Assembly (NCBI GenBank): GCA_002372775.1
Contig: DFIJ01000106.1
Span: forward strand, 1-6,427
Direction of reading: 5' to 3'
DNA from: Christensenella sp. UBA3700
Lineage (GTDB): Bacteria; Bacillota; Clostridia; Christensenellales; UBA3700
Length of the DNA: 6,427 bases
This document shows positions 1 to 5,784 of this stretch, piece after piece. The first letter of the stretch is position 1. Every line of letters starts with the position of its first letter. Below the pieces are notes generated by a model. It was not told the DNA's origin, searched no databases, and saw only the letters and a program-made list of their open reading frames with translations. The position numbers were made by a program, and so were the translations under genes.

Positions 1-648
1 GTTATTAATAAACCACAAGGTATGGTTGTTCATCCTGCTCCTGGTTCATATTCTCATACTTTAGTAAATGCATTACTTTTCCATTTAAAGAATCTAAGTG
101 ATATCAATGGGGTTATAAGACCAGGTATAGTTCATAGATTAGATAAAGACACATCTGGCTTATTAGTAGTTGCTAAAAACAACGAAGCTCATATTGATTT
201 ACAAGAACAAATTGCATCAAAATCAGCTAAGAGATTCTATACGGCTCTTGTTGATGGTGTAGTTACAAAAGATAGTGGAAATATAACAACATTAATAGAT
301 AGATCTACAAAAGATAGAAAAATGATGGCAGTATCTCAATCTAAAGGTAGAATTGCTATCACTAACTATAAAGTTATTGAAAGGTTTCCACATTATACAT
401 TAATGGAATATGAATTAAAAACGGGAAGAACTCACCAAATTAGAGTACACTCTAAACACATTGGCCATCCTATTGTTGGAGATCCTGTATATGGTGGTTC
501 AAATAAGTTTAATTTGAATGGGCAATTACTTCATGCATTTAAGCTTGAATTCACACATCCAAGAACAAAAGAGCATATGTCATTTACTGCTCCTATTCCA
601 GAATATTTTCAACAAGTTTTAGATAAATTACGTGGTGGAAATAATTAA
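1..648 (+). CDS. rluD: RluD-like 23S rRNA pseudouridine synthase (RluA family), 5' end missing
   Basis: This is the C-terminal 215 residues of an RluA-family pseudouridine synthase, which isomerises specific uridines in structured RNA. The frame is already open at base 1 (V-I-N-K-P-Q-G-M), so the ATG at 22 is an internal methionine. Family members have about 300 residues, so roughly 85 residues, including the usual N-terminal S4 RNA-binding domain, lie upstream of the window. The catalytic motif HRLDKDTSG is intact, with the nucleophilic Asp at partial residue 48 (bases 142-144). The second family motif, RTHQIRVH, is at residues 143-150, followed by GHPIVGDPVYG. The C-terminal LLHAFKLEFTHP block is also typical. 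The close match to Bacillus YlyB/RluD-type proteins suggests 23S helix 69 as target, but RluA paralogues are hard to separate by motif alone. The stop TAA lies one base from the convergent rqcH stop, so no terminator fits between them. Confidence 0.93.
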   Translation, partial: VINKPQGMVVHPAPGSYSHTLVNALLFHLKNLSDINGVIRPGIVHRLDKDTSGLLVVAKNNEAHIDLQEQIASKSAKRFYTALVDGVVTKDSGNITTLIDRSTKDRKMMAVSQSKGRIAITNYKVIERFPHYTLMEYELKTGRTHQIRVHSKHIGHPIVGDPVYGGSNKFNLNGQLLHAFKLEFTHPRTKEHMSFTAPIPEYFQQVLDKLRGGNN

Positions 649-649
649 A

Positions 650-2377
650 TTATTTTTGTAATAAGTTTTCGTGTTTATTTGGCGATACAACAGCAGTTTG
701 ATAAACTTCATATAAAACCATACCAGGTTTCTTGTTAGGGTGCCTTTTAACATTCTTTCTAAATGTATAATCAACTTCTACTTTTGTTTCATCTCCACAA
801 TTAGAATATGCAGCACAAATCTCACATGCAGTTTGTAATACGTTATTAGGTATTTCTCTTCCTTCTGTAATAATTACAGTATGTGAACCATGGAATGTTT
901 TTGTGTGCAACCACATATCCCCACCATTAGCAATCTTGAATGTGATTTTATCGTTCTGTAAGTTATTTTTACCAACAAGTATTACAAAATCATCACATAA
1001 ATATGTAAGTGGTGGTGTTTCTTTTTCTTTCTTTGCGCCTTTCTTTTGAGTAGTAGATTTTAAAGCGCCAATACTTTCTAATTCTTTTTGGACATCTAAA
1101 ATTTCTTGTGGAGTTTTTGCCATTAATATATATGGCTCAATAGATTTTAAATATTCAATATCATTCTCAAGTTCTTCCATTTGCTCAATAGAAACTTCTT
1201 CAGAATGTTTTAGTTTATTATACTTTTTAAAATATGCTTGAGCATTTTGTTGAGGGGATAGAGTTTCATCAAGCTTAATAGTTACATCTGCTTGATTCTC
1301 ATCATAGTAATTTGTAACAGTAGCTTTAGTATCTCCCTTATTGATTTTATAGATATTTGAAATAATCAATTCACCATAGATTCTATATGTTTCTTTTGTT
1401 TGAGCTTCAGAGAATCTTTGTGTAACTTTCTCAAGTTTCTTTTTGCATTTAGATAAATATGAATTATATGCTTTAGTTAGATATTTAGTTCTTTCTTGTT
1501 GTCTAAATACTTCATCTTTTTTAGCAAGGCAATCCTCGATTGCTTCGTTTAATGTTTTGAATGATTTATACTCAGTTATATCTTTATATTTGCAAACATA
1601 ATAATCTTGAGATATATCATTAGTGATTGAAGTACATGGTGCGTAATACTTTGTGTTATAAATATTCTCAAAAATATTTAATGCTTTAATTAAACTCTTA
1701 ATATCTTCATCACTTAAATTTTGTTTAGCATCTTCAATTCCTGCAAACTCAACAATTTCTATAGCTGTAGATTTTGCAATACCTGAAATATTATTAGATA
1801 GCATTTGTGAAATGCTTGTTCCGATATAGTTTCTAAAAAGTGTTTCAATTGCTTCAGTATTAGATAAAGTAATCTTTGTTTGTTCTGGAACTAGATATTT
1901 TGCACCAGGAACTAATGTTCTTTTTGTCATTACATCAAATGGAACTTGCTTTAGTGCATCAGTTATTGTGTCATTTTGGTTAACAACAATAATGTTTGAA
2001 TATCTACCCATCATTTCAATAATTAACTTATATGTTACTTCATCGCGCATTTCATTCTTTGTTAGTACATCTATGGAAATAATTCTATCTTCGTTGATAG
2101 TATGAATACTTGTTATATTTCCATTTACAAGGTGTTTTCTTAAATGCATACAAAATGCTGGAGCAACAAGTGGATTTAATTTCTTTTGGTGAGTTATGTG
2201 CATTCTTGGATTAGAAGCATTACATGAAATGGCTAGTGCATATGTTTGATTGTTTGCTCTAATTGCTAGAACAACTTCATCTTTTTCAGGCATAACAACT
2301 TTATCTATCTTTCCTAAAGATAGAATTGAATTTAACTCTTTTGTTAATGCGTTAATTGTTATATAATCACTAGGCAT
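650..2377 (-). CDS. rqcH: RqcH / NFACT-family ribosome quality-control protein
   Basis: A 575-residue NFACT protein, full length for the bacterial family (about 570). In Bacillus, RqcH binds stalled 50S-peptidyl-tRNA complexes, recruits tRNA-Ala and adds C-terminal alanine tails that mark the chain for degradation. Older annotations call it fibronectin-binding protein FbpA. The N-terminal NFACT-N domain contains FCMHLRKHL (75-83) and the Asp97-Arg98 pair (in EDRIIS) at the same numbers as the functionally important D97/R98 of B. subtilis RqcH. A helical, coiled-coil middle follows (about 280-440), with YGELIISNIY and NAQAYFKKY blocks. A basic Lys-rich linker leads to the C-terminal NFACT-R domain (about 459-575), with LVGKNN, MWLHTK (488-493) and HGSH (496-499). 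The start is supported by alignment of MPSDYITINALTKEL with Bacillus RqcH. The usual N-terminal Asp-Gly is Asp-Tyr here. No Shine-Dalgarno precedes the ATG. Confidence 0.95.
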   Translation of the reverse strand: MPSDYITINALTKELNSILSLGKIDKVVMPEKDEVVLAIRANNQTYALAISCNASNPRMHITHQKKLNPLVAPAFCMHLRKHLVNGNITSIHTINEDRIISIDVLTKNEMRDEVTYKLIIEMMGRYSNIIVVNQNDTITDALKQVPFDVMTKRTLVPGAKYLVPEQTKITLSNTEAIETLFRNYIGTSISQMLSNNISGIAKSTAIEIVEFAGIEDAKQNLSDEDIKSLIKALNIFENIYNTKYYAPCTSITNDISQDYYVCKYKDITEYKSFKTLNEAIEDCLAKKDEVFRQQERTKYLTKAYNSYLSKCKKKLEKVTQRFSEAQTKETYRIYGELIISNIYKINKGDTKATVTNYYDENQADVTIKLDETLSPQQNAQAYFKKYNKLKHSEEVSIEQMEELENDIEYLKSIEPYILMAKTPQEILDVQKELESIGALKSTTQKKGAKKEKETPPLTYLCDDFVILVGKNNLQNDKITFKIANGGDMWLHTKTFHGSHTVIITEGREIPNNVLQTACEICAAYSNCGDETKVEVDYTFRKNVKRHPNKKPGMVLYEVYQTAVVSPNKHENLLQK

Positions 2378-2434
2378 ATTGATATTATAGCAAAATAAAT
2401 TAAATATGATAAAATATTATTGCTGTAGGTGATT
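2378..2434. promoter_or_regulatory. Compact divergent promoter region rqcH / hydrolase
   Basis: Only 57 bp separates the two divergent start codons, so promoters for both genes must overlap here. On the plus strand, -10-like hexamers occur at 2405-2410 (TATGAT), 2410-2415 (TAAAAT) and 2415-2420 (TATTAT), each one mismatch from consensus, and TTGATA at 2379-2384 resembles a -35. None of the pairs has ideal spacing, so the plus-strand start cannot be fixed. The TTGATA overlaps the minus-strand -10, so RNA polymerase binding for the two genes may be mutually exclusive. Confidence 0.4.
2384..2412 (-). promoter_or_regulatory. Extended -10 promoter of rqcH, predicting a leaderless mRNA
   Basis: Reading the minus strand, the bases before rqcH contain TGCTATAAT: a perfect TATAAT -10 (2389 down to 2384) preceded by the TGn extension at 2392-2390. 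A weak -35, TTATCA, lies at 2412-2407 with 17-bp spacing. Transcription normally starts 6-8 bases after the -10, here at 2378-2376, which is exactly the A of the rqcH ATG (2377). There is no purine-rich ribosome binding site between the -10 and the ATG, which agrees with leaderless translation. Confidence 0.65.
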
Positions 2435-3631
2435 ATGAATGTAACTGATTATGTAGTTCAATATAGGAATAAGACATTTAAGGACATGCCACTATCTGAA
2501 GTAGATGGCATGGTTTTTGCGCAAATGGCTTATTATAATTTCTCAGAATTAAAGAAGCCATTTAAATTAATAAATTTAAACGATCAAGAAATTGAACTAG
2601 CTACAAGAACGAGAAATCTATATGAGCAAGACCCATTACTTTTAAAGGCAATAGCTTATTCAAAGAGATTCCAAAATATAAAAATCGTAGAGCAATATTC
2701 TGATTTTGATATAGATATTGTTATGCAATTTTCTGTTACTGCTTTTGAGCTATCTAAAGGATACTACGTTGTAGCATTTAGAGGAACAGATGGTACTGCT
2801 ATTGGTTGGAAAGAAGACTTAGAAATGACATACATGTTCCCAGTTCCAGCACAAGATAGAGCTGAGAAGTTTTTAAGAGCATTTTTAAAGCAAAGATCTG
2901 TTAAAAAGGTAATTGTTGTAGGACACTCTAAAGGTGGTAATTTAGCAGCATATGCTTCTGCAAAAATGGAAAAGGATATACAAGATAAAATCGAGGTCGT
3001 TTATAACTATGATGGCCCAGGATTTTTTGATTATTTCTATACTTATCCAACCTATAAAGAAATAAAAGATAGAATTTTCAAATTTATTCCACCACAATCA
3101 TGTGTTGGTAGACTTCTACATAACGATAAAGATACAAAATATAGAATTGTTAATTCGGATAGATCATTCTTAATGCAACACTGGGCTCATTCTTGGGTAA
3201 TTAAACAAGATGGAACTTTTGATTTTGTTAGTGATTTACAAGAATTCTCTGAGAATATGAATACAACATCTGATGATTTATTAGTTACATATACAGCAAC
3301 AGAAAGAAGAGAACTTATTGATTTACTATTCAAAACAATTAATAATGCAAATGTTGCGTATATGGATGACTTGTACCTAAGAAAAGAAGACGCAAAAGCT
3401 TTCTATGACGAGTTTAGAAAATTACCAAAAGATGAAAGAGCAAAATTATTAAACTTTATAACAACATTCTTAAAATACACATCAATGAATTATATTTTAG
3501 ATAAAGGTTCAGAATGGTGGAACATTATAAAAGATACTGTTTCAAATGTGCTAAACAAAGTAGATAAAACGGTGTTTGTTGAACTAAAAAGTAGCAGGGA
3601 TAAAAAGCCAGATAAAGACGATAATAAATAG
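2435..3631 (+). CDS. Mbeg1-like (DUF2974) alpha/beta hydrolase, lipase-like
   Basis: A 398-residue protein of the Mbeg1-like family (formerly DUF2974), predicted lipase/esterase-type alpha/beta hydrolases whose physiological substrates are unknown. Counting from ATG 2435, the oxyanion-side motif AFRGTDGTAIGWKEDL is at about 114-129 and the nucleophile elbow VVGHSKGGNLAAYA has the catalytic Ser at 165. VYNYDGPGF supplies a likely acid Asp193, and QHWAHSW offers His249 (alternatively His252). The remaining C-terminal ~140 residues are helical, charged and end in a Lys/Asp-rich tail. There is no signal peptide or membrane helix, so the protein is probably cytoplasmic. A GTG at 2429 is in frame, but ATG 2435 fits the family N-terminus better. 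AGGTGA (2427-2432) lies only two bases before that ATG, so the ribosome site is poor either way. The gene diverges from rqcH and ends at an intrinsic terminator, so it looks monocistronic. Confidence 0.85.
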   Translation: MNVTDYVVQYRNKTFKDMPLSEVDGMVFAQMAYYNFSELKKPFKLINLNDQEIELATRTRNLYEQDPLLLKAIAYSKRFQNIKIVEQYSDFDIDIVMQFSVTAFELSKGYYVVAFRGTDGTAIGWKEDLEMTYMFPVPAQDRAEKFLRAFLKQRSVKKVIVVGHSKGGNLAAYASAKMEKDIQDKIEVVYNYDGPGFFDYFYTYPTYKEIKDRIFKFIPPQSCVGRLLHNDKDTKYRIVNSDRSFLMQHWAHSWVIKQDGTFDFVSDLQEFSENMNTTSDDLLVTYTATERRELIDLLFKTINNANVAYMDDLYLRKEDAKAFYDEFRKLPKDERAKLLNFITTFLKYTSMNYILDKGSEWWNIIKDTVSNVLNKVDKTVFVELKSSRDKKPDKDDNK

Positions 3632-3653
3632 TGATTTTTGATATAAAATTTTG

Positions 3654-3684
3654 TAGGGTAAGCGATAGTGCTTATCCTATTTTT
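3654..3684 (+). terminator. Rho-independent terminator of the Mbeg1-like hydrolase gene
   Basis: A 10-bp stem, TAGGGTAAGC (3654-3663) with GCTTATCCTA (3670-3679), contains one G-U pair and closes a 6-base loop (GATAGT). Five T residues follow at 3680-3684. It begins 23 bases after the stop codon and is preceded by an A-rich stretch, the classic arrangement. Confidence 0.85.
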
Positions 3685-3705
3685 ATAAACACATACTTTA
3701 AAAAT

Positions 3706-3745
3706 TTATGTTTATTTTATGCTAGGATTATGTTTACTTTATGCT
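3706..3745. repeat. Two 18-bp direct repeats with 22-bp period
   Basis: TTATGTTTATTTTATGCT (3706-3723) recurs as TTATGTTTACTTTATGCT (3728-3745), with a single T/C difference. The 22-bp period is close to two helical turns, so both copies present the same DNA face. The pair sits just upstream of the candidate RNA promoter and could be a two-site protein-binding region or a simple local duplication. Confidence 0.55.
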
Positions 3746-3758
3746 TGAGAAATTATAA

Positions 3759-3786
3759 TTGAAATGTAAGTAAAAATTAATGTAAT
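3759..3786 (+). promoter_or_regulatory. Candidate sigma-A promoter for the structured RNA
   Basis: TTGAAA (3759-3764) and TGTAAT (3781-3786) are each one mismatch from the -35 and -10 consensus, with 16-bp spacing. The predicted start, about 3792-3794, coincides with the first strand of the closing helix of the folded segment. A second perfect TATAAT occurs at 3754-3759 but has no good -35. Confidence 0.5.
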
Positions 3787-3790
3787 TCCG

Positions 3791-3927
3791 GATACAAAAC
3801 GACCCAAAAATAGGTTGGTATAGGCTCCAAAATAATTAACGCACTAAAATTGCTTATACTACACTCTCTTTTCGTAGGCATCTATTTTCCCTTAGATGCC
3901 TACTTCCCATTTATAAGAGGTTGTATT
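3791..3927 (+). ncRNA. Candidate structured RNA of unrecognised family (sRNA, cis-regulatory leader or structured repeat)
   Basis: The plus strand folds into a closed multi-branch structure. P1 pairs ATACAA (3792-3797) with TTGTAT (3921-3926). P2 is a small 5-bp hairpin, 3800-3804 with 3813-3817. P3 pairs GGTATAGGC (3817-3825) with GCTTATACT (3852-3860), nine pairs including two G-U, around a 26-base loop. P4 is a perfect 11-bp hairpin, GTAGGCATCTA (3874-3884) with TAGATGCCTAC (3893-3903), loop TTTTCCCT. P5 pairs 3865-3870 with 3915-3920 below P4 and abuts P1 directly. P2 and P3 share base 3817, so one loses a pair. The G-U pairs in P2, P3 and P5 would be A-C mismatches on the other strand, so the plus strand is the likely RNA. 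No T-tract follows P4 or P1, so it either runs into the downstream gene as a leader or ends by processing. I do not recognise a riboswitch or ribozyme core. No covariation is available from one sequence. Confidence 0.5.
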
Positions 3928-3985
3928 ATATTAGAAGTATGAACTATGTTTGTAGTTTAAAATTATAAAATTTTAAGTGGTAAAT

Positions 3986-4273
3986 ATGAAAATTAATATA
4001 GATAAAAAATATGTAACAAATGTTCTTTCTAAGTATGATTATACGAATAAGGATGAGTATGAAAAAGCATATTCTAAAAAAGAAAGGAGTATGTGGTTCT
4101 TTGCATTATTAATGCTAAAGAAAGATGTAGATGTTGATGTTTATGATAGTGATAATCCAAAAGATGTTGCATGGTTACAAAGAAATTTAAATATTGCTGT
4201 ACATATAGAAGGCGTTGAGAAGTTTACGTTAAAAGAATGGTTTGAATTTTTGTCTACTCAGCCTGACGAATAG
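3986..4273 (+). CDS. Hypothetical protein, 95 residues, orphan
   Basis: I do not recognise this protein. From ATG 3986 it is 95 residues, highly charged and net acidic. It has a Lys/Tyr/Asp-rich N-terminal third, a short hydrophobic patch SMWFFALLMLKK (about 35-46) that is too short and too flanked by charge to be a confident membrane span, and a stretch of alternating Val-Asp. Three of its four Trp fall in W-F, W-L and E-W-F contexts, suggesting a small folded cytoplasmic domain. An in-frame GTG at 3977 would add three residues, but ATG 3986 has a weak ribosome site, AAGTGG (3975-3980), five bases upstream and is preferred. No clear promoter lies directly ahead, so it may be transcribed from the promoter of the structured RNA, whose 3' edge is about 60 nt upstream. 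Base composition matches its neighbours. It could be a lineage-specific small protein. Confidence 0.65.
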   Translation: MKINIDKKYVTNVLSKYDYTNKDEYEKAYSKKERSMWFFALLMLKKDVDVDVYDSDNPKDVAWLQRNLNIAVHIEGVEKFTLKEWFEFLSTQPDE

Positions 4274-4294
4274 GTTTCCATAGTTGTTAAAATA

Positions 4295-4331
4295 TATTAT
4301 TTATATTTGCGTGTAGCAATAATACTTTTTT
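4295..4331 (+). terminator. Weak intrinsic terminator after the 95-residue ORF
   Basis: TATTATT (4295-4301) pairs with AATAATA (4318-4324) as a 7-bp AT-only stem. A small GC/GC helix (4309-4310 with 4316-4317) lies inside the loop, and one C then six T residues (4326-4331) follow. The stem is weak, but the T-run and its position 22 bases after the stop codon fit a terminator. Confidence 0.35.
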
Positions 4332-4332
4332 C

Positions 4333-4361
4333 TTGCCTAAGTGTATTTACTTTGTTATAAT
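4333..4361 (+). promoter_or_regulatory. Sigma-A promoter of tig
   Basis: A perfect TATAAT (4356-4361) has TTGCCT (4333-4338, four of six matches to TTGACA) at the ideal 17-bp spacing. The predicted start is near 4368, giving a leader of about 45 nt. That leader contains a perfect AT palindrome, TTTATATA-T-TATATAAA (4378-4394), just ahead of the ribosome binding site, which could form a small hairpin. No CtsR or CIRCE-type heat-shock operator was seen. Confidence 0.75.
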
Positions 4362-4412
4362 ACTTCTTGCAAAATAATTTATATATTATATAAAGTGTAA
4401 AGGAGAATAACG

Positions 4413-5699
4413 ATGAGTTACACAAAAGAATTACTTGAAAAAGATAAAGTAAAGTTTGTATTTGATGTAGATTCTAAGGATTGGGCTGATGCTCAAGATA
4501 GAGCTTACAACAAGATTAAAGGAAAATGTAAGATTGAAGGATTCCGTCCAGGACATGCACCAAGAAAGATGGTTGAAAAGGTTTATGGTGTTGGAGTTAT
4601 ATATGATGAAGCTTTAGACGATATTATGCAAAAAGAATATGAAAAAGCTATGGATGCTGAAAAGGAAGTATTCCCAGTTGATTCTCCAGAAGTTTCAATT
4701 GATGCTATTTCAGATGCAACATTAAAGTTCACATGCACAGTACAATGCAAACCAACAGTTACATTAGGTGCTTACACAGGACTTGAATTTAAGAAAGATA
4801 AGACAACAGTTAAGGCTGAAGAAGTTAAGGCTGAAGTAGATAAGGCTATTGAACAAGCTGGTGCTTGGGAAAACGTTACAGATAGAGCTTGTGCTAATGG
4901 AGATAAGGTTATTATCGATTATTCAGGTGCTATCGATGGCGTTAAGTTCCAAGGTGGTACAGCTGAAAAGCAACCTCTTGAATTAGGTGCTGGCCAATTC
5001 ATCCCAGGATTCGAAGATGGTGTTGTTGGTATGAACATCAACGATACAAAGGATATCGAGGTTACTTTCCCAGAAGATTATGGTGCTAAGGAACTTGCTG
5101 GTAAGAAGGCTGTATTTACAATCGTTCTACATGAAATCTCTCATAAGGTTTTACCAAAGTATGATGATGAATTCGTTAAGGACGTTTCAGAATTCAATAC
5201 AGTTGCTGAATACGAAGCAGATATCAAGGAAAACCTAAAGAAAGAAAAGGAAAAGGCAGCTGAAGAAAAGCTTGAAAACGATATGATCGCTAAGATTGCT
5301 GAAGGATGTACAGTAGATATTCCAGAAGCTATGATTAAGAGACAAGCTGAAGAAATGGTTAAGGAATTTGAATACAGCTTAATGTACAGAGGTATGAAGG
5401 CTGAAGATTATTACAAGTTCATGAACACATCAAAGGAAAAGCTAGCTGAACAATACAAAGATACAGCAAAGAAGAACGTTCTATATAGATTAGTTGTTGA
5501 AGCAATTATGAAGAAGGTAGAAGTTCCAGTATCTGATGAAGATGTAGAAAACACAATCGCAGATATGGCTAAAAACGCTAAGATGGAAGTTGAAGATTTC
5601 AAGAAGAATGTAAATGAAGAATACAGAAATTACATCCGTAATGATATCGCAACAACAAAGTTATTTGAATACTTAAAGAACAACAATACAATTAAATAA
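4413..5699 (+). CDS. tig: Trigger factor (ribosome-associated chaperone and peptidyl-prolyl isomerase)
   Basis: A full-length 428-residue trigger factor, which binds at the ribosomal exit tunnel near protein L23 and shields and folds nascent chains. The N-terminal ribosome-binding domain carries the signature GFRPGHAP at residues 43-50, the same numbers as in E. coli. The FKBP-like isomerase domain spans about 161-245 (NGDKVIIDYSGAIDG, then GQFIPGFEDGVVGM at 194-207). The Lys/Glu-rich helical C-terminal chaperone domain fills the rest. A strong ribosome site, AAAGGAG (4399-4405), lies 7 bases before the ATG. Codon choice differs from the upstream genes, with much more AAG for Lys and more ATC and TTC, as expected for a highly expressed protein. 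It heads a tig-clpP-clpX cluster, a common arrangement in bacteria. The start is unambiguous. Confidence 0.98.
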   Translation: MSYTKELLEKDKVKFVFDVDSKDWADAQDRAYNKIKGKCKIEGFRPGHAPRKMVEKVYGVGVIYDEALDDIMQKEYEKAMDAEKEVFPVDSPEVSIDAISDATLKFTCTVQCKPTVTLGAYTGLEFKKDKTTVKAEEVKAEVDKAIEQAGAWENVTDRACANGDKVIIDYSGAIDGVKFQGGTAEKQPLELGAGQFIPGFEDGVVGMNINDTKDIEVTFPEDYGAKELAGKKAVFTIVLHEISHKVLPKYDDEFVKDVSEFNTVAEYEADIKENLKKEKEKAAEEKLENDMIAKIAEGCTVDIPEAMIKRQAEEMVKEFEYSLMYRGMKAEDYYKFMNTSKEKLAEQYKDTAKKNVLYRLVVEAIMKKVEVPVSDEDVENTIADMAKNAKMEVEDFKKNVNEEYRNYIRNDIATTKLFEYLKNNNTIK

Positions 5700-5724
5700 A
5701 TTTTAAGTTTTAAATAGATATTTT

Positions 5725-5759
5725 GGCGTCATTTTAGAGAAATCTCTAATGGCGCCTTT
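5725..5759 (+). terminator. Hairpin between tig and clpP, leaky terminator, attenuator or processing site
   Basis: GGCGTCA (5725-5731) pairs with TGGCGCC (5750-5756), seven pairs with one U-G. After a two-base bulge (5732-5733), TTAGAG (5734-5739) pairs with CTCTAA (5744-5749) around an AAAT loop. Only three T residues follow before ATG-TATATT, so termination should be partial at best. No good promoter is visible between it and clpP, which suggests that clpP is reached by read-through from tig. Confidence 0.5.
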
Positions 5760-5771
5760 ATGTATATTATT

Positions 5772-5776
5772 GGAGG
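5772..5776 (+). promoter_or_regulatory. Ribosome binding site fixing the clpP start
   Basis: GGAGG lies 8 bases before ATG 5785. An earlier in-frame ATG at 5749 lies inside the tig-clpP hairpin and has no ribosome site, so the start is placed at 5785. Confidence 0.9.
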
Positions 5777-5784
5777 ATAAGGAA

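Larger units (their letters stand above)
3632..3985. other. 354-bp non-coding interval between the hydrolase and the 95-residue ORF
   Basis: No convincing protein gene was found here on either strand. From left to right the interval holds the hydrolase terminator, an AT-rich pair of 18-bp direct repeats, a candidate sigma-A promoter, a locally GC-richer segment that folds as an RNA (about 3791-3927), a 7-bp hairpin (3940-3946 with 3953-3959) and an AT palindrome (3959-3974) just before the next start codon. The GC-richer segment stands out against very AT-rich flanks. Confidence 0.7.

Noticed and set aside
2429..2434. GTG start for the Mbeg1-like hydrolase, adding two residues.
   Set aside because: It would lie within the only purine-rich stretch. 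ATG 2435 fits the usual family N-terminus better, although its ribosome site is also poor.
3777..3881. Minus-strand micro-ORF of 34 codons starting inside the P4 hairpin, with an AAGGG ribosome-like site in the hairpin loop (3889-3893) and a hydrophobic middle.
   Set aside because: It overlaps the whole candidate RNA, and the G-U pairs favour the plus strand. The good-looking ribosome site is just the complement of the pyrimidine loop. No minus-strand promoter was identified. It could become real only if the frame is conserved in relatives.
3874..3903. Perfect 11-bp hairpin read as a stand-alone intrinsic terminator.
   Set aside because: Neither strand has a T-tract directly after the stem, and the hairpin sits within a larger consistent fold.
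3642..3974. The 11-bp word TATAAAATTTT at 3642-3652 and again at 3964-3974, as a possible target-site duplication around an inserted element.
   Set aside because: The word is pure A/T and partly palindromic, likely by chance in this DNA. The interval would include the hydrolase terminator, and no terminal inverted repeats or transposase are present.
5411..5602. 63-codon minus-strand frame inside tig.
   Set aside because: It is antisense to a well-conserved coding region, Ser/Phe/Thr-rich as expected for the complement of Lys/Glu/Asp-rich codons, and has no ribosome site.
5749..5784. Twelve-codon N-terminal extension of ClpP from ATG 5749.
   Set aside because: That ATG is in the stem of the tig-clpP hairpin and lacks a ribosome site. 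ATG 5785 has GGAGG at 8-base spacing and gives the normal ClpP length.
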